Source of the DNA: Streptomonospora nanhaiensis
GTDB lineage: Bacteria > Actinomycetota > Actinomycetes > Streptosporangiales > Streptosporangiaceae
Assembly: GCF_013410565.1 (NCBI RefSeq)
Contig: NZ_JACCFO010000001.1
Span: 2,542,001-2,606,000 of the forward strand
Direction of reading: 5' to 3'
DNA: 64,000 nt
Positions 1-8,660 of this stretch are shown here, one piece after another. Made by a program: the position numbers and the translations under genes. Within the stretch, counting starts at the first letter, position 1. Each line of letters starts with the position of its first letter. The notes below the pieces were generated by a model. It searched no databases. It saw nothing but the letters and a program-made list of their open reading frames with translations, and was not told the origin of the DNA.

Positions 1-1
1 G

Positions 2-325
2 ACCACCTTCTCCATCGCCAACGACGTCGCCAAGTACTTCGCGGTGATCCCGGCGATGTTCGCCGGGGTGCTGCCGCCGCTGGACGCGCTCAACGTCATG
101 GACCTGGCCTCGCCGCGCTCGGCGATCCTGGCGGCCGTGGTGTTCAACGCGCTGGTCATCGTCGCGCTGATCCCGCTGGCGCTGCGCGGGGTGCGGTTCC
201 GGCCCCTCTCGGCGGCGGCGATGCTGCGCCGCAACCTGCTGCTCTACGGCGTGGGCGGGCTGATCGCCCCCTTCGCCGGCATCAAGCTCATCGACATGAT
301 CGTCACCGCACTGGGGGTCTCCTGA
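2..325 (+). CDS. kdpB: KdpB, potassium-transporting ATPase subunit B (3' end only)
   Basis: Only the last 107 residues lie in the window; the 5' part is cut off by the window edge. KdpB is the P-type ATPase subunit that hydrolyses ATP to drive high-affinity K+ uptake through KdpA. The visible part matches the family's C-terminal membrane region, with the N-D-V-A-K-Y-F helix followed by hydrophobic segments and the A-L-R-G-V-R-F-R-P loop. The ATPase core itself is not visible. The stop codon is one base before the kdpC start, so the genes are co-transcribed and probably translationally coupled. Confidence 0.93.
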   Translation, partial: TTFSIANDVAKYFAVIPAMFAGVLPPLDALNVMDLASPRSAILAAVVFNALVIVALIPLALRGVRFRPLSAAAMLRRNLLLYGVGGLIAPFAGIKLIDMIVTALGVS

Positions 326-326
326 C

Positions 327-905
327 ATGCGCCGCGCACTGCGCCAACTGCCCTCGGCCCTGGGCATGCTGCTGGTGTTCACCGTGCTGACCGGGCTGCT
401 CTACCCGCTGGCGGTCACCGGCGCCGCCCAGGCGCTGGCCGGCGACCGGGCCGACGGCTCCCTGGTGGTGCGCGACGGCCAGGTGGTGGGGTCCCGGCTG
501 CTCTCGCAGCCGTTCACCGACCCCGGCTACTTCCACCCCCGCCCCTCGGCGGTCGACCACGACGCCGCCCACAGCGGCGCCAGCCAGCTCGGCCCCACCG
601 ACCCCGGCCTGCTCGCCGACATCGACGCCCGGGCCGTGGCCTACCGTGAGGAGAACGGGCTGGCCCCGGACGCGCGGGTGCCGGTGGACGCCGTCACGGC
701 CTCCGGCTCCGGGCTGGACCCGCACATCTCGGTCGCCAACGCGCGGCTGCAGGCGCCGCGGGTGGCGCGGGAGCGCGGCCTGGCCGAGTCCGAGGTCCTG
801 CGCCTGGTCGAGGAGCACACCCAGGGCCGCTGGGCGGGCGTCCTCGGCGAGGACGGGGTCAACGTGCTGGAGCTGAACCTCGCCCTGGACGAGGAGGCCG
901 CCTGA
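327..905 (+). CDS. kdpC: KdpC, potassium-transporting ATPase subunit C
   Basis: KdpC is the small accessory subunit of the KdpFABC complex, anchored by one N-terminal helix with a soluble domain that helps assembly and ATP binding. The 192-residue protein has the expected single hydrophobic segment at about residues 12-32 and a soluble domain with the family features: S-R-L-L-S-Q-P-F near residue 55, the [10 protein letters not shown] motif near 128, and a C-terminal L-N-L-A-L. Length is normal for the family. It directly follows kdpB, with one base between stop and start. A perfect hairpin follows it. Confidence 0.95.
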   Translation: MRRALRQLPSALGMLLVFTVLTGLLYPLAVTGAAQALAGDRADGSLVVRDGQVVGSRLLSQPFTDPGYFHPRPSAVDHDAAHSGASQLGPTDPGLLADIDARAVAYREENGLAPDARVPVDAVTASGSGLDPHISVANARLQAPRVARERGLAESEVLRLVEEHTQGRWAGVLGEDGVNVLELNLALDEEAA

Positions 906-910
906 GCGCG

Positions 911-944
911 CCGAGCGCCCGCCCCGGCCGGGGCGGGCGCTCGG
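911..944. terminator. 34-bp perfect palindrome after kdpC
   Basis: A perfect GC-only inverted repeat (17-bp arms, centre GG/CC) begins six bases after the kdpC stop and ends 47 bases before the next start. It has no T-run. Such stem-loops without a U tract are common as terminators or mRNA-stabilising ends in actinobacteria. It would reduce or end kdp transcription before the KdpE-like gene. Confidence 0.55.
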
Positions 945-991
945 GCGGGGCGCGGTGCGGCGCGGGGGCGCCGCGAGGAGGGGACGACACG

Positions 992-1702
992 ATGAGCGTG
1001 GCCGGGCGGGTGCTGGTCGTCGACGACGACCCGCGCATCCGCAAGGCGCTGGAGGTCAACCTGCGCGCCCGGGGGTATGCCGCCGACCTCGCGGCGACCG
1101 GCGACCAGGCGCTGCGGATCGCGGCGCGGCGCCACCCCGACGTGGTCGTGCTCGACCTGGGCCTGCCGGGCATGGACGGCCTGGAGGTCGTGCAGGGGCT
1201 GCGCGGGTGGAGCACGGTGCCCATCGTGGTGCTCTCGGGCCGCGACACCGAGGCGGCGAAGGTGCGCGCCCTGGACCTGGGCGCCGACGACTACGTCACC
1301 AAGCCCTTCGCCGTGGACGAACTGTTCGCGCGGCTGCGGGCGGTCATGCGCCGCGCGGTCATGCCCGAGGGCGGCGGGGTGGTGGCCACCCCGGACTTCA
1401 CGATCGACTTCACCGCGAAGGAGGCGACGCGCGGCGGCGAACCCGTGCGGCTGACCCCGCGCCAGTGGAGCATCGTGGAGGTGCTGGTCCGCAACACCGA
1501 CCGGCTGGTGACCCACGAACAGCTGCTGCGCGAGGTGTGGGGGCCGGCCTACGTCAAGGAGACCAACTACCTGCGGGTCTACATGACCCAGATCCGGCGG
1601 CGCCTGGAGCCGGTGCCCTCGCGGCCGCGCTACTTCACCACCGAGCCGGGCATGGGCTTCCGGTTCCGGCTGCCGCCGGAGGCCGCACGGGACGGGGCCT
1701 GA
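992..1702 (+). CDS. KdpE-like OmpR/PhoB-family response regulator (no adjacent kinase)
   Basis: A 236-residue two-domain response regulator. The receiver domain (about 6-120) has the acidic pocket D11-D12-D13, phospho-acceptor D55 in V-L-D-L-G-L-P-G and the K of Y-V-T-K-P-F. A winged-helix DNA-binding domain (about 135-230) ends in the typical F-T-T-E-P-G-M-G-F-R-F. It resembles KdpE closely, including the E-T-N-Y-L-R-V-Y-M stretch shared with the regulator at 49125. ATG follows a GAGGAG ribosome site. It sits behind kdpC but no kdpD follows; the next gene is a LysR on the other strand. The only KdpD here is about 45 kb away and already has its own KdpE. Whether this copy is phosphorylated by that kinase is unknown. 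Confidence 0.9.
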   Translation: MSVAGRVLVVDDDPRIRKALEVNLRARGYAADLAATGDQALRIAARRHPDVVVLDLGLPGMDGLEVVQGLRGWSTVPIVVLSGRDTEAAKVRALDLGADDYVTKPFAVDELFARLRAVMRRAVMPEGGGVVATPDFTIDFTAKEATRGGEPVRLTPRQWSIVEVLVRNTDRLVTHEQLLREVWGPAYVKETNYLRVYMTQIRRRLEPVPSRPRYFTTEPGMGFRFRLPPEAARDGA

Positions 1703-1723
1703 GCCGCCGACCGCGCCGCGCCG

Positions 1724-2707
1724 TCAGAAGGGGAAGCCCGCACCGCCCGCCCCCTGCTCGGGCGGGGTGTAGACGACCGACCACGGGCGCTCGGCCGGGC
1801 CGATCGGCGGCGCGGGCGGCTCCGGCGGGGCCAGCAGGCCGATCGCCACCCGCGCGAACTGCGCCGCGGCCGGGTGCGGCGCGTGCCGCGGCCAGGCGGC
1901 GCCGATCCGGCGCACCAGCGGGCGGCCCTTCAGCGGCCGCCAGGCGGCGCGGGGCTCGCGCCGCGCCAGCGCCTCGGGCTCCAGCGCCACGCCGCGGTCG
2001 GCCAGCACCAGCCCGAGCAGGAACTCCGGGTTGCCCGCGTGGCGCACCCGGGCGGGGCTGAAACCGGCGGCGCGGCAGGCGTCCAGCAGGTGGTCGTAGG
2101 CGCCCGGCGCGGTGGCGCGGGGGAAGGCGACCAGGTCGTGGCCGGCGAGGTCGGCCGGTGCGACCTCGGCCGACCGCGCCAGCGGCGAGGTGCGCGCCAG
2201 CACCGCGCCCAGCGGGATGTCGGCGGTGGGGCCCAGGTGCACGTCGGGGGCCTCGACCGGATGGTGCAGCAGGCCAACGTCCAGCTGGGCCGCCGCCAGC
2301 AGCCGCACCTGCTCGGCGGTCGTCAGCTCCTGGAGGTCCACCTCCAGGCCGGGCGCCCGCTCCGCCAGGGCCTCCAGCAGCGCCCGCAGCACCGGCGCGG
2401 GGGTGTCGGCGGGCACCCCGGCGCGCAGCGCGCCCAGCTCGCCGTCGCGGGCCTTGCGCATCACCGTGCGCAGCCGCTCCTCGCGCAGCAGCAGCGCGCG
2501 GGCCTCGTCGCACAGCAGCCGGCCGGCGGGGGTGAGCTCGATGGCGCGGCGCGACCGGTCGAACAGCGCCACCCCCAGTTCCCGCTCCAGGCGCTGGATG
2601 GACTGGCTGAGCGGCGGCTGGGCGATCCCCAGCGCCTCGGCGGCGCGGCCGAAGTGCATCTCCTCGGCCACGGCGAGGAAGTGGCGCAGGTGGCGGGACA
2701 GGTCCAC
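1724..2707 (-). CDS. LysR-family transcriptional regulator
   Basis: A 327-residue DNA-binding regulator. The N-terminal winged helix-turn-helix (residues 1-60) has the LysR pattern F-L-A-V-A-E-E, A-A-E-A-L-G-I-A-Q-P-P-L-S-Q-S-I and L-E-R-E-L-G-V-A-L-F-D-R. The rest is a two-lobed effector-binding domain. I chose the GTG at 2707 (V-D-L-S-R-H-L) because LysR homology begins immediately there; an upstream in-frame start at 2764 would add an unlikely Arg-rich tail. It converges with the KdpE-like gene and is divergent from the beta-lactamase-like gene, about 165 bp away. Regulation of that neighbour is therefore plausible, as in the ampR/ampC layout, but this is inferred from position only. Confidence 0.9.
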   Translation of the reverse strand: MDLSRHLRHFLAVAEEMHFGRAAEALGIAQPPLSQSIQRLERELGVALFDRSRRAIELTPAGRLLCDEARALLLREERLRTVMRKARDGELGALRAGVPADTPAPVLRALLEALAERAPGLEVDLQELTTAEQVRLLAAAQLDVGLLHHPVEAPDVHLGPTADIPLGAVLARTSPLARSAEVAPADLAGHDLVAFPRATAPGAYDHLLDACRAAGFSPARVRHAGNPEFLLGLVLADRGVALEPEALARREPRAAWRPLKGRPLVRRIGAAWPRHAPHPAAAQFARVAIGLLAPPEPPAPPIGPAERPWSVVYTPPEQGAGGAGFPF

Positions 2708-2871
2708 GGCGCCCCAGCCTAGCCGCGCCCATAGCCGTTCGGCTATCGGTCGCCGGCGCCGCACCCGGCGGCCGGTGGCGGTGCCCGACGGTGCCCGACG
2801 GCCGGTGGCGGTGCCCGGTGGGAGGACGGGTGGCGGGCGGTGGGCGGCGCCGAGGCGCTAGCGTGGCCCGC

Positions 2872-3780
2872 GTGTCGATCCAGGAGCGGTTGGCGGCGGT
2901 GTTCGCCGAGACCGGAGTCACCGCGAAGCTGCACGCCCGCGACCTCGACGGCGGCGGCGAGATCGCCTGGCACGCCGACGACCAGGTGGTGATCGCCTCC
3001 ATCTTCAAGGTGCTGCTGGTGCTGGAGTTCGCCCGCCAGGCCCACGCCGGGCAGCTCGACCCCGCCGAGCGGGTGGTGGTGGGCGCCGCCGACCGGCTGG
3101 GCGGGTGGGGCACCGCCGGCTACGCCGATGACGTCGAGATGTCGCTGCGCGACCTCGCCTACTCCGCGATCCAGGTCAGCGACAACACCGCCGCCGACGT
3201 GCTGCTGCGCCGGGTGGGCCTGGACACCGTGCGGCTGCTGGCGGCCGAACTGGGCCTGGAGCGCACCCGGATCATCGGCGGCCCGCGGCAGGTGCTGGAG
3301 ATGATGCTGGCCGACGTTGGCGCGCGCGACTACCGCGAGTTCGCCCGGGTCTTCCCCACGCTGCCCGAGGAGCGCATGCGCCGCCTGCGGGTGTTCGACC
3401 CCGACCGCACGACCTCCAGCACCGCGCGCGACATCACGCGGCTGCTGGAGCTGGTCTGGCGCGACGCGGCGGGCCCCGCACCGGCGTGCGCGGCGGTGCG
3501 CGGCTTCCTGGCCCAGCAGATCTTCTGGACCCGCATCGCCTCGGGGTTCCCCCCGGCGGTGCGGGTGTCGGCCAAGACCGGCACGCTGCCCGGCCTGCAC
3601 ATGGAGGCCGGGGTCGCCGAGTACCCCGACGGCGGCCGGTACGCGGTCGCGGTGTTCGCCGCCACCCCCACCGTCAAGTCCGACGCCCGCCGCCTGGACG
3701 TGGACCTGGCCATCGGCCGGGCCGCGCGCACGGCGGTGGAGGAGCTGCGCTCGGTGTCCGGCCGCGCGCCCGCGGCGTGA
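2872..3780 (+). CDS. Class A beta-lactamase-like serine hydrolase, no signal peptide
   Basis: A 302-residue protein with the penicillin-recognising fold motifs in order: S43-I-F-K46 (nucleophile serine and lysine), S-D-N around residue 104, and K-T-G in the C-terminal third. These are the class A beta-lactamase signatures. The usual secretion signal is absent. A TAGCGT -10 box at 2859-2864 lies seven bases before the GTG at 2872, suggesting a leaderless message; a GTG at 2863 is an alternative start. Without export it may be cytoplasmic, or act on a substrate other than beta-lactams. It is divergent from a LysR gene. True beta-lactamase activity is not established. Confidence 0.82.
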   Translation: MSIQERLAAVFAETGVTAKLHARDLDGGGEIAWHADDQVVIASIFKVLLVLEFARQAHAGQLDPAERVVVGAADRLGGWGTAGYADDVEMSLRDLAYSAIQVSDNTAADVLLRRVGLDTVRLLAAELGLERTRIIGGPRQVLEMMLADVGARDYREFARVFPTLPEERMRRLRVFDPDRTTSSTARDITRLLELVWRDAAGPAPACAAVRGFLAQQIFWTRIASGFPPAVRVSAKTGTLPGLHMEAGVAEYPDGGRYAVAVFAATPTVKSDARRLDVDLAIGRAARTAVEELRSVSGRAPAA

Positions 3781-3832
3781 CGCCGGGCGGTTTTCGCGCC
3801 CTCTCCCCCGGTCGGCGGCGGCCGCCGCCAGG

Positions 3833-3856
3833 TCTCATACGCGTCCGCGTATGAGA
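3833..3856. promoter_or_regulatory. 11-bp perfect inverted repeat, candidate operator
   Basis: Perfect inverted repeat with arms TCTCATACGCG and its complement and a 2-bp spacer, in the 190-bp gap between the beta-lactamase-like gene and the Tat metallo-hydrolase. The arms are less GC-rich than the surroundings and no T-run follows. A repressor site for the downstream gene at 3971 is more likely than a terminator, though a hairpin role cannot be excluded. Confidence 0.5.
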
Positions 3857-3970
3857 GGTGCGGGCGTCCGGTCTTGGACGCGGCGGCCGCCGCGCTGGTT
3901 GGGTCGTCCCCGCGCGGCCACCGCACCGCCGGACCGCGCCACCCGCCACCGAACCGACTGGGGGAGATCC

Positions 3971-4954
3971 ATGTCCGCACTGGACCGCCGACGCTTCCTG
4001 CGCACCGCCGGGGCCGGGACCGCCCTGGCCTCGCTGCTGGGCGCCGGGGCCGCCGGAACCGCCGCGGCCGCCGCCGACACCGCGCCCGCGCCCGCGCCGC
4101 GCGCCCGCCGGCACAGCACCACCGCCCGGCTGCGCTGGCTGGGCACCTCGGGCTGGCGCCTGGAGGCAGCGGGCGCCACCCTGCTGGTCGACCCCTACCT
4201 GTCCCGCTACCCCACCGGCCTGTTCACCGGGAAGTTCGACCCCACGACGGGGCTCAAGGTGCGCAAGGACGTGGTCGACCGGCACATGGGCGACCCGTCG
4301 CTGATCCTGGTCACCCACTCCCACTGGGACCACTTCAACGACGTGCCCTACATCGCCAAGAGCACCGGCGCGCGGGTGGTGGGCACCTCCACCACGGCGC
4401 ACCTGGCCCAGGCCATGAAGGTCGACACCGCCCAGCTCAGCGCGGTCAAGGGCGGCGAGGTCTTCGACTTCCCCGAGTTCGTGGTGGAGGTCGTGCCCTC
4501 TCTGCACAGCCGCAACGGCAACTACTCCATGGCGTTTCCCGGCTCGGTCTCCGCGCCGCCCGCGACCGAACCGGCCACGATCGCCGACCTGCCCGAGGGC
4601 GACACCCTGTGCTTCCAGGTGCGGGTCAAGGGCGGCCCCTCGATCTTCTTCATGGGCGCCAGCGACTTCGCCGAGCGCAGCGTCGCGGGCCTGACACCCG
4701 ACGTCGCGATGATCGCGCTGCCCTCCAGTTCGGCCACCCACGACTACGTCCCCCGGCTGATCCGCGCGCTGGGCAAGCCGCCCACCGTCGTGCCGGTGCA
4801 CTGGGACGACTTCGAGGTGCCGCTGAAGAACCCGCCGGTGGACGCCACCGGCGAGGCCATGGGCCCCGAGGAGTTCGCGGCCAAGGTCGAGGAGGTCGCG
4901 CCGGGCACCAAGGTCGTCATCCCGGAGTACCTGACCCCCTACACCTTCGGCTAG
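3971..4954 (+). CDS. Tat-exported metallo-beta-lactamase-fold hydrolase
   Basis: A 327-residue protein with a twin-arginine signal (D-R-R-R-F-L at residues 5-10, then an Ala/Gly-rich hydrophobic stretch), so it is probably folded in the cytoplasm and exported. The metal-binding motif is T-H116-S-H118-W-D120-H121-F, typical of the MBL superfamily, followed by G-A-S-D-F and a late P-V-H-W-D-D. The family (UlaG/RomA-like L-ascorbate lactonase, NAPE-PLD-like and others) is broad, so the substrate cannot be named. ATG follows GGGGAGATCC. A candidate operator lies at 3833-3856. Confidence 0.82.
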   Translation: MSALDRRRFLRTAGAGTALASLLGAGAAGTAAAAADTAPAPAPRARRHSTTARLRWLGTSGWRLEAAGATLLVDPYLSRYPTGLFTGKFDPTTGLKVRKDVVDRHMGDPSLILVTHSHWDHFNDVPYIAKSTGARVVGTSTTAHLAQAMKVDTAQLSAVKGGEVFDFPEFVVEVVPSLHSRNGNYSMAFPGSVSAPPATEPATIADLPEGDTLCFQVRVKGGPSIFFMGASDFAERSVAGLTPDVAMIALPSSSATHDYVPRLIRALGKPPTVVPVHWDDFEVPLKNPPVDATGEAMGPEEFAAKVEEVAPGTKVVIPEYLTPYTFG

Positions 4955-5348
4955 TCCGGAGAGGGCCGTCCGCCAGGGCCTCGCGCGGCGGGCGGATGGT
5001 GCCCGCCCTCACCGCTCGCACCGCGCGGCCCCGGGCGGGGCCCCGGCCGGCCCACCCGCCGGAGACCGCCGACGGAGGTCACCCGGCGCCCGGCGGTGGG
5101 GCGCGGGCGCGGGCCCGCGCAGGGGCTCGGCCCGCCCTTACCGCACCGCGCCCCCGGAACGAACGTCCCCCGGCGAGCCGGCCCGCCGGGGACGCCAGGG
5201 GGCGCCAGGGCGCGCGCACGAGCTCCGCTGGCTACCGGCGGCCGGGAATTCCCGATGGACCGTCGCGAGGCCCAACCCGGCCGGGCCCGGCGCTGAGCCC
5301 TCCGGGCGGCCGTTCGAACCGCCCGGCCCCGGCGGGATCCGGGCGGCC

Positions 5349-5385
5349 CGGGCGGCCCGGGTCCCGCCTGGGTTTGGGCCGCCCG
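5349..5385. terminator. Hairpin downstream of the helicase gene
   Basis: Arms CGGGCGGCCC and GGGCCGCCCG (10 bp) with a 17-base loop lie 29 bases beyond the stop of the minus-strand helicase gene. The 4955-5413 gap otherwise shows only GC-rich sequence with several tandem GGGCGGCCC copies. I see no gene in it. Confidence 0.4.
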
Positions 5386-5413
5386 GGCCGTCCGGCCGTA
5401 AGCGCAGGCCGGC

Positions 5414-8400
5414 TCACCACCAGGTCAGGCGGCTGGTGGTGGCCACCGGAACGGGTGTCGCCGCGCCGGGTTCCGCCCGCAGGGCCGGGGCTTGGGCGGC
5501 CAGGGCCCCCGACACCGACACCCCGGCCGACACCCAGCGCCGCCACGCCTGCTCGAACGCCGCCAGGCGGGCGTGGTCGCGGGCGAAGACCGCCGGAACC
5601 GCGTGCGCGGCCACCCGGTTGTAGGGCGCCTCGTAGCGCAGCCAGGCGGCGGCCAGGCCGCGCTCGCCGCCCGGGTGGCCCTCCGGCGCCACCTCATAGC
5701 GCGCGATCAGACGGCGCGGGGTGCCGGTGACCGGCGACAGCACCTCGTCCAGGGCCGCCCGGAAGCGCTCGGCCGCCTCGGGCCCGGCCCCGGTGAGGGT
5801 CACGCGGTAGCTGCCGTCGCGGTCGACGTGCAGCCGCACGCCCTCGGCGCCCGCCTCGGACTGCCCGGTGGCGGCGAGCGCGTCGGCCACGGCGCGGGCG
5901 AACGCCACCACGCCGGGCGGCCGGGCGGCCTCCCGCACCAGCCGCGTCGCCGCGGCCAGGCGCGCGCGGCGCACGACGAGCCGCTCCACGGCCGCCAGCG
6001 CGGCCGGTGCGGCCACCACCGCCCCGGTGATCAGGCCCAGCGCCAGGCAGAACAGCGCGACGCAGGCGGCGGCCAGCGCGCCCAGGACCGCCGAGGCGGG
6101 GGTGGGCGCCTGCGAGGGGCGGTCGGCGGGGTCGGCGTCGCGCATGGCGATCCCCCACTGCGCGGGAACGGCGCCCGGCGGCCGGACCTCGGCGTCCTCG
6201 GGCACGGAGCGGGTCCACTCCGGCGCCGCGCCCGGCAGCGGCGACACCCGCAGGGTCGGCAGCACCTCGTCGCGGTAGGGGGTGCCCACGCGCCAGCGCT
6301 CGCGGGTGCCGAGGCGGTCCTCGGCGCGCGCGAGCATGCGGGCGTTGACGGCGTCGAACGCCTCGGCGGGCGGCGGGTGGAACGGCGAGAACGTCGGATC
6401 CACGTGGGCGACGCCGTTCATCACCTCGCCCTCGGGGTCCACCGCCAGGTAGCCCTCGTGCTTGCGGACGAACCGCTCCCAGTCCCCGGCGCCCTGCGGG
6501 TGGTCGGGGCTCACGCACACCACCGTCCAGGTGTGGGCGGTCTTGCCGGGGCGCTCGGGATCGAGCCGCAGCGCGCGCCCGCGCCCCTGCACCACCGCCG
6601 TGGGGGTGGTGGCGGTGGTCAGGTCGATCACGGTGTTCACGGCGGGCGCGTCCCAGCCCTCGCCGAGCATGCCGCGCGTGCCCACGAGCACCTGGCAGCC
6701 GCCCTCGGTGAAGTAGGCGGTGGCCAGCCGGACCCAGGTGCGCGACCCCCACTCCCCCTCCACGCGCACCAGGTCCGCCTCGCGGGCGCCGATGCCCAGG
6801 ACGGTGTCGGCGCCGCCGCTGACGGCGGCCAACTCCAGACCGGGGCGGCGCCGGCGCACCCAGGCGATGAAGTCGGCGGCGACCTCGGCGGTCGTGGCGA
6901 CGGTGCGCCCGGTCACCAGCATCGGGCGCAGCGGCCGGGTGCGCACGTCCTCGCCCAGCAGCACCAGGCACTCCCAGGCCGAGCCGGCCTCGTCGGCGAG
7001 CACGCCGCGCAGCCGTGCGGAGGGGCGGGCGCCCTCGCGCTCGTGGTCGCACAGCACCAGGGCGCGCAGTTCATCGCCCATGGCGGCCGACTCCACCGCC
7101 GCGATCTCGACGGTGGCCCGCGCCTTGGCCGCGCTGCGCGCCAGCACCCGGTCCACCGGCGACCGGCCGGTGCGCACGCCGCGCCGGGTGAGCTGGTAGC
7201 CGACGGCGGGCAGCGCGGCGCGGACGCGCTCGAACGCCTCGGCGTTGGCGGCGGGGCGGCCCGGTCCGGGCAGGAGGTGGCGGCGGGCGTAGTCGTTGAG
7301 CAGCGCCATCCAGTCGGCCACGCTCGGGGCGGTGCGGTGCCGCTCATGGAGGCGCGCGCCCTCGGGCGGCGGCACGTGGCCGGCGTGGTGCAGGCGCAGC
7401 AGCGCGTCGGCGAGGTCGGGCTCGGCCGCCGCCGACTCCGGCCAGGACCGCCGCTCGCCGGTGTCGGGGTCCACGCCCTCCACGAAGCGGGTGTGCAGCC
7501 AGGAGCGGAAGTCGGGCTCGGCGAACCCGGGGGCGAGCAGGTCGGTGCACAGCTCGCTGAAGCGCAGGCCGTTCTCGGCGAGGTAGTCGCGCTCCACGGC
7601 GGTGGGGGCGGCCAGCCAGGCCAGCTCGGCGAAGGGGGCGAGGTAGCCGTCGCGCACCAGCGCGGGGATGGAGGCGCCGTGCACGGGCGCCCCGAACAGG
7701 CCGGTGACCAGCGCGGACTCGGTGCGGGTGAGCGTGGTGGGCGGGGTACCGGTGAGGCCGATGACGTGCGCCCGCGCGTCCAGCTCTGCCAGGATCTCGG
7801 CGAGCAGCCGCCCCCAGACCTGGAGCAGGTGGTGGCACTCGTCGAGGACGATCGTCAGCGGCCCGGCACCGCGCAGGGCCTCCACCAGGGCGGCCCCGTT
7901 GGGGTGCAGCCGGCCGAGCAGGCGCCGTCCAGGGCTCTGGGGGACGGGTGGGGTGCCGGGTGGGACGTCGGACCGAGCATCGGTCTCAGTTTCGGGCTGG
8001 GTGTCGGTCCGACTATCGGGGTGGGTGGTGGTCCGGGAGTCGGTTCCCGCGTCGGCGTCGGCGTCCGGGTCGAACACCGCCAGGGACTGGTAGGTCAGCA
8101 CGTTGACCGCGTCCGTCAGCTCGCGCGAGGTCCCGGCACGAGCGCCGCCGGGGCGCTCGAAGCGCTCCCACTCGGCGACCCACTGGCCCTGGATGGCGGT
8201 ATTGGGCACGAGCACCACGGTGCGGGCGCCGAGTTCACGCGCGGCCTCCAGCCCGACCAGGGTCTTTCCGGCACCGGGCGGCAGCACCACCCACGCACGC
8301 GGCTCGCCGGAGGCGAACCGGTTGCGCAGGCGCTCCAGCACGTCGCGCTGGTAGGGGCGCAGGGTGCCGGGCCAGCGCGCGTCGCCGATCACCGTCGGCG

Positions 8401-8416
8401 CGTCGGCCGCCGTCAT
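5414..8416 (-). CDS. Large DEAH-type superfamily 2 helicase with C-terminal membrane segment
   Basis: About 1000 residues. Helicase core: Q-like motif R-P-Y-Q near 20, Walker A P-P-G-A-G-K51-T, motif II D-E-C-H near 190, motif III-like L-T-G-T-P near 220, and a second RecA lobe with G-T-R-G-M-L-G-E-G-W-D-A-P and motif VI Q-G-R-G-R-A-L-R. Between motifs I and II, at about residues 113-160, is a low-complexity Asp/Thr/Pro-rich insert. At about 775-805 a hydrophobic run looks like one or two membrane-spanning helices, followed by a soluble tail of about 190 residues I do not recognise. ATG at 8416 (M-T-A-A-D-A-P) precedes homologous sequence. The frame stays open another 890 bp upstream, but that part is repeat DNA. 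Substrate and role (repair, restriction or defence) are unknown. Confidence 0.85.
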   Translation of the reverse strand: MTAADAPTVIGDARWPGTLRPYQRDVLERLRNRFASGEPRAWVVLPPGAGKTLVGLEAARELGARTVVLVPNTAIQGQWVAEWERFERPGGARAGTSRELTDAVNVLTYQSLAVFDPDADADAGTDSRTTTHPDSRTDTQPETETDARSDVPPGTPPVPQSPGRRLLGRLHPNGAALVEALRGAGPLTIVLDECHHLLQVWGRLLAEILAELDARAHVIGLTGTPPTTLTRTESALVTGLFGAPVHGASIPALVRDGYLAPFAELAWLAAPTAVERDYLAENGLRFSELCTDLLAPGFAEPDFRSWLHTRFVEGVDPDTGERRSWPESAAAEPDLADALLRLHHAGHVPPPEGARLHERHRTAPSVADWMALLNDYARRHLLPGPGRPAANAEAFERVRAALPAVGYQLTRRGVRTGRSPVDRVLARSAAKARATVEIAAVESAAMGDELRALVLCDHEREGARPSARLRGVLADEAGSAWECLVLLGEDVRTRPLRPMLVTGRTVATTAEVAADFIAWVRRRRPGLELAAVSGGADTVLGIGAREADLVRVEGEWGSRTWVRLATAYFTEGGCQVLVGTRGMLGEGWDAPAVNTVIDLTTATTPTAVVQGRGRALRLDPERPGKTAHTWTVVCVSPDHPQGAGDWERFVRKHEGYLAVDPEGEVMNGVAHVDPTFSPFHPPPAEAFDAVNARMLARAEDRLGTRERWRVGTPYRDEVLPTLRVSPLPGAAPEWTRSVPEDAEVRPPGAVPAQWGIAMRDADPADRPSQAPTPASAVLGALAAACVALFCLALGLITGAVVAAPAALAAVERLVVRRARLAAATRLVREAARPPGVVAFARAVADALAATGQSEAGAEGVRLHVDRDGSYRVTLTGAGPEAAERFRAALDEVLSPVTGTPRRLIARYEVAPEGHPGGERGLAAAWLRYEAPYNRVAAHAVPAVFARDHARLAAFEQAWRRWVSAGVSVSGALAAQAPALRAEPGAATPVPVATTSRLTWW

Positions 8417-8660
8417 GGCCCACCCCGTCCCGTCCGCGCCTCCGGGCGGCCGGAGCCACTGCGGCACCCGCCCGCTGTCCACGATCGGGGCCAGTATGCC
8501 GCCGCCCCCGCACAGGGGTCGAGCGCGGGGACCGCCCAAGAGAGGACGGCGGACGGTTGGGCCGAGCGGCCACCGGTCCGGGGTCAGGGGTGCGGGGGCG
8601 GCGGGGCGTCGAGGGCGGCCGATGCTGCGGGTCAGCGGTTTCCGAGCTGCGAGGCGGATG
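8417..8660. other. Intergenic, helicase promoter region and degenerate repeat edge
   Basis: This stretch upstream of the helicase start holds no convincing gene. From about 8600 it contains degenerate relatives of the roughly 70-bp GC-rich unit that is clearer in the adjacent long repeat and in the 38.6-40.0 kb array. Confidence 0.45.

Noticed and set aside
2765-2830. Direct repeat GGCCGGTGGCGGTGCCCG upstream of the beta-lactamase-like gene as an iteron-like element.
   Set aside because: Only two copies separated by a partial one, with simple GC-rich composition; probably local slippage.
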